Assembly: GCF_964340395.1 (NCBI RefSeq)
Contig: NC_135555.1
Location: forward strand, 17,396,246 to 17,460,245
Length of the DNA stretch: 64,000 nucleotides
Direction of reading: 5' to 3'
DNA from: Glandiceps talaboti
Taxonomy: Eukaryota; Hemichordata; Enteropneusta; Spengelidae
Shown: piece after piece, positions 50,995 through 64,000 of the stretch
How the letters are laid out: each line of letters starts with the position of its first letter
How positions within the stretch are numbered: position 1 is the stretch's first letter
The notes under the pieces: generated by a model
The model's database searches: none
What the model was told of the DNA's origin: nothing
What the model saw: the letters and a program-made list of their open reading frames with translations, nothing else
Translations under genes and position numbers: made by a program

Positions 50995-51270
50995 TTTAGA
51001 ATTCATCCACAGACACCCTCAAGTCATTAACATCATGTCTTTGTTAATTCAATCTCAAAATTCTGACCAATAACACAGTCCCTTATATAGTTAGTGTTTA
51101 TTGGGGCAGTTCTGTAATGTCCAAATATGGTATATTTGCCAGCTCAGGATGATACTTATACACTGTTTACATCACTATGGCAGTTGGGTTCACTGATTGG
51201 ATGAACAACTTTTTGTGCTGAATGAGGGACTTTGACCAGTTGTGGTTTAGTTAGAAACCACATTGGCATC
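50995..51270 (+). repeat. Interspersed ~270-bp repeat, family R270, copy 3
   Basis: Starts 38 bp after the LDHD stop, so it is probably part of the 3'UTR. Closely matches 23820-24090. Confidence 0.7.
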
Positions 51271-54200
51271 CAGACGAGATGTATGCTGATTTAATTAGCG
51301 TCCAATGATCACACACGCTAGAAAAATTATATGATCCTAGTTGTCTTGGATATAAAAATATTGAAACATTAAATAATTCAGCATTATGGTGGCGATTTAA
51401 AAAAATTGTGTAAGTAAAGATACATTTTGGTGAAATATTTCAATCCATACTCAAATATGGACAAACAATAAGAGGTTTGATGAATGTAGGTGAAGTGATG
51501 GAAAGTAGAAAATGTTCTGAATTCTGCTTACGAAATTCAAATGTATGCAAATATATGTAAATATATGCAAGTATACATTGATGCCTATATAGGATACCAC
51601 CATAAGATGTACATCAGTGACTTGGACAACTTCATGTACATGTAAGGGGCGAGATCAATAGTTCAATGTAGGATAAAAGACTTTATTTTACTTTGGATGT
51701 TTTTGAGCCATTTTAGTTCTCATCCGATTTTAGTTCTCAAACGATTTTACTTCTAATGGATCTGTTTTTGTACCCTAAATACGAATATTTTTTTAAAAAA
51801 ATGTCAAATTGAGAAAATGAAAGAATTTTCACAATAGTAAATGCACGGCACTAAAATAAAGTAAAGTGTCAATAAAAGAACTATTTTTTTTCCCTCACAA
51901 CATACTGGCTTTGTATGCATAACACTACATACTACTCTATAAATTGATTTGAAAGTGATTGTGCTGGATGGGGTGGGGGTGGGGTTTTTTGAGGTATGAC
52001 TAAAAGAATGTAGTTTTTTTAATCCTACATTGAACTACTGATCATGCCCCTTAACAGATGAACAATATTTTTTGACCATTTTCAGAAATGTGAAAATCGT
52101 TTGTAGATATAATTACTATGGTTTCAGGGTATAAGCAGTGTTCTGACTGTTTGATTTATTCAAGTATTCAATTTGCCTTTATTATAATCATAGTTATTTT
52201 TCTGCTGTTCAGCAGAGGAGATAGTGATATAATTTAGGCATTGTCAGATTTCTCTACTCGGAGAAGAATCTGTGTTATGAGGCTGTATATTAAATTATGA
52301 AGTCGTTACAACTTACATGCTAACATGAACAAAATTGTAAAATCTAAATTAATTTTATGCACTGTAATAATGACAGTTAGGTGTATGGTCTCATGTTAAT
52401 GGTATGAGACTGCAACTAAACTTATAAACTCGCCATCTTGATTGGTGCATTATGGGAAACATCGCATTTTAAAACATGATTCAATTTAATTAATGGCCAT
52501 GACTAGATATAGAATAGAATAGAGATTTTTGTAATATAAATGAAAATGATTGTTATCCAAATATTTTGATACAATTTGCTCTATATCTTTTAAAAATGTC
52601 AATAAAGAAATATTATTCTCTCTTAATTTGTGCGGAAATTTGTTGATATTTTTACAAGTAGTGCCTGCTAGTGATGTCATTAACACGGTAGTCCCAAGAC
52701 TTTTCTAGAATTTATTTATTTATTGAATACTGCAAAGCTGGACATTTTGAATCATAGATTATACCTAAAATTAATAAAAGCTAATAAGTGAAGATAAGAT
52801 TAGAATTGAAAGTTGAGGACTTTGTTACTACATCTACTTGGCTTTGTCGTGGACTATTCAAGCACTGAGTCCAATATTCAGGACTACCAGCTCTAAGATC
52901 TAGACATCAATCCTGGTGTTTCAGGGATTATCTTATCTCGACCAAGCTTCATCTCCAACCATCCTAGGAACTCCCGGCACCAAGCACACCTAATTTGGTC
53001 TCTAACTACTAGCTAAACACTCATCATCTCTTTTCTGATTCGTTGCTAGCTATCCTATGACACTACTCGCGGATGATACTTTATGTAAATTAGTACCTCA
53101 TTCACATGACACATTAGTGAAATTTGGTATTTGCAATTCAAATTAGCATCGCTTATTAGTCTTTTGTTATAACTGTAGTTTTGGGTTTATATAATTTTAG
53201 TTGATACCAATTGTGACATGATATACCTGTAATCGGCGTTATTCCTGATTACATCAAAGTCACTGTACAAAACATAAAGAGAAAAAGACCCATCAGACAT
53301 GGTGTTTGAAGATGGTTCTGACATAACAAAGGGGAGGTGCATGAATCTTGGGATTCAAATCACAATGCTATCGAAGCAATCTCGATGAAAAGACTTGTTA
53401 AAAATTGAAGGGGCGTGCCACTCCAGGAAGTAGACCAATTTAAATGACAAAAATAAAAGAAATTTGAAGAAAAATAGCAATTTCGCATCGATATGGTTAT
53501 AATATATACATTTTCAGTATAAAGATGTCTTTCAGATCCTGTGCAAAGATGATACAGAACGAGACACTTACACATGAATCATTCGACAATTCGACCATTT
53601 GGTCAGTAGTCAAATAGCCAAGGACAACTACCGGTACAATTATACCCTATAATATTTGAACTGATATAACCTTTCTGCTAGTATCTTATATATGTGACCG
53701 TAACCTTCCAGGTCACACATTCATTTTAGGAATTGGTCGCAGAGAAAGTATTTAGGAGAAGGGAGGGAGTGTACTCTATGGAGACTTGTTTTGACTGCAT
53801 AAAATACACCCACCTTTAGACATACATTGTCGTTACTTTATAGGACGACCAGAGTATATATTCCACATTTCTTGTTCAACTTGGCTCGTTCATGGTATAA
53901 TAGCTATTGCCTCAAGTCTGTCATATGAAGACATACACATTTTATTTAATCTTCTAAAACATTTCCAATCATTATGCTGACTTGTATAAGTGATAATTTT
54001 CTGACTTTATGTTGACATGGCAATCGTCATCTCTTATTTTGAGCAATTAATTATACACCAACATATTATAAACATCTAGCACAACATGATAAACTCCATC
54101 ACCAATGTGGTGTTAAAAACTACAACGGTATGTACAGGGTAAATGGGAGGATTTGTAGGATTGGTAGAATTACCAAATAGATGACGAACACCAGAAAATC

Positions 54201-54475
54201 AAGAAATAATTACTTTAAGACTAAGAGAAATAATCATGTACACAGTCATATGTATTGCATCTCAGGCACTAAGTTGTCAAACTAGCAGTGCCCGTTTTGA
54301 TGTTGACACTTTAAATATTCGGAAGTTCTGCACTGAAATTAATTCTCTAACACCAGTTTTATATTGCCAATACTAGGTTTTCATTGCTGCCAAGCAATAT
54401 GTTGTTGTTGTTCAAAATGTTTTCCCACCCAATGAAAAGATGTACAAACATCAAAGATATAAAGAATCCAAATTC
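51271..54475. other. Convergent spacer between LDHD and the modular protease gene
   Basis: No open frame with recognisable protein similarity. AT-rich. It contains a fragment of repeat family F at 53843-53905 (GAGTATATATTCCACATTTC). Candidate AATAAA signals for LDHD occur (for example near 51855), but none is decisive. Confidence 0.5.
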
Positions 54476-54481
54476 TTTATT
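54476..54481 (-). terminator. AATAAA polyadenylation signal of the protease gene
   Basis: AATAAA on the minus strand about 355 bp after the stop codon, followed by AT-rich sequence. Plausible but not unique in this composition. Confidence 0.4.
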
Positions 54482-54835
54482 GAAAGCCTAAAATATAATA
54501 TAAACTAATGCAATATAAGTTGAAAAGCCGAGCAATTTAGATGAAAAACTTGTCAATTTTGTTCACGCTATGATAGTACCTTGTTTATTATGATCACGAC
54601 TCTATAGCGTGACGTACGTATTCACAGACTTTTTCCATAGGTTTTTGGGAAGAATTTTGCCTTTCTTCCCTTTCCATATAATTGGAGCATAGAAGACTAT
54701 CGCTATTTCTTATAAGAGCTTACAGCTGTACATTACGCGATCACACCCACAATACGACAGTGGCATTTCTAACAGTTAAAAGCTATTGAAATGATGATAC
54801 CATTTTCACAACTATCGCAGAGCTTTCTCATCGTT

Positions 54836-63941
<9,106 letters not shown>

Positions 63942-64000
63942 CTACATACAATGACAAGGATACACATATGAAATTAGGTCTTAAAGTGGTCGCAGTATTT

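Overview
This is invertebrate animal nuclear DNA. The genes have many introns with GT-AG splice sites, base composition is AT-rich (roughly 35% GC by eye), and introns and spacers are full of TATG/CATA, CT and CAA microsatellites, foldback repeats, tRNA-derived SINEs, non-autonomous DNA transposons and a Penelope-like fragment. The gene content (LDHD with the animal exon pattern, RPL14, fibrinogen-domain lectin-like genes, EGF-Ig-trypsin protease) fits a marine lophotrochozoan or an invertebrate deuterostome. I cannot decide the phylum from the sequence alone.

Layout. 1-4.65 kb: spacer with no gene I can support. 4.70-6.76 kb (+): intronless CDS for a DUF3504 (ZMYM/QRICH1/KIAA1958-like) protein, a domesticated Crypton tyrosine recombinase. 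6.8-11.6 kb: repeat-filled spacer. 11.68-17.79 kb (-): RPL14 in five exons, the first contributing only the ATG. 17.95-50.96 kb (+): complete LDHD gene, 12 exons, 502 aa, head-to-head with RPL14 across about 155 bp that carry an E-box, a 5'TOP start and a DR1 site. LDHD intron 4 is about 21.9 kb and holds, on the opposite strand, two tandemly duplicated fibrinogen-domain genes (A 26.93-33.47 kb, B 35.93-39.85 kb) inside a roughly 10-kb segmental duplication. 51-54.5 kb: convergent spacer. 54.84-63.94 kb (-): the 3' part of a large modular secreted protease, whose 5' end lies beyond the window.

The most unusual gene is the last. Its twelve visible exons encode EGF - Ig - trypsin - EGF - Ig - trypsin - stop as one continuous reading frame. 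The upstream trypsin domain has lost its catalytic His (TAAHC became TARLC), while the terminal one keeps His, Asp, Ser and the Asp189 pocket. So one polypeptide joins a pseudoprotease to an apparently active trypsin-like protease.

The paralogous duplication in LDHD intron 4 gives built-in empty sites. They define the ends of a 1.18-kb transposon with 5-bp target duplications and of a 1.2-kb composite tandem-repeat element. A second transposon with matching terminal repeats and a 5-bp duplication sits in an RPL14 intron.

All exon coordinates were derived by hand from splice-site consensus, reading-frame continuity and recall of family sequences. No alignment or database search was run.
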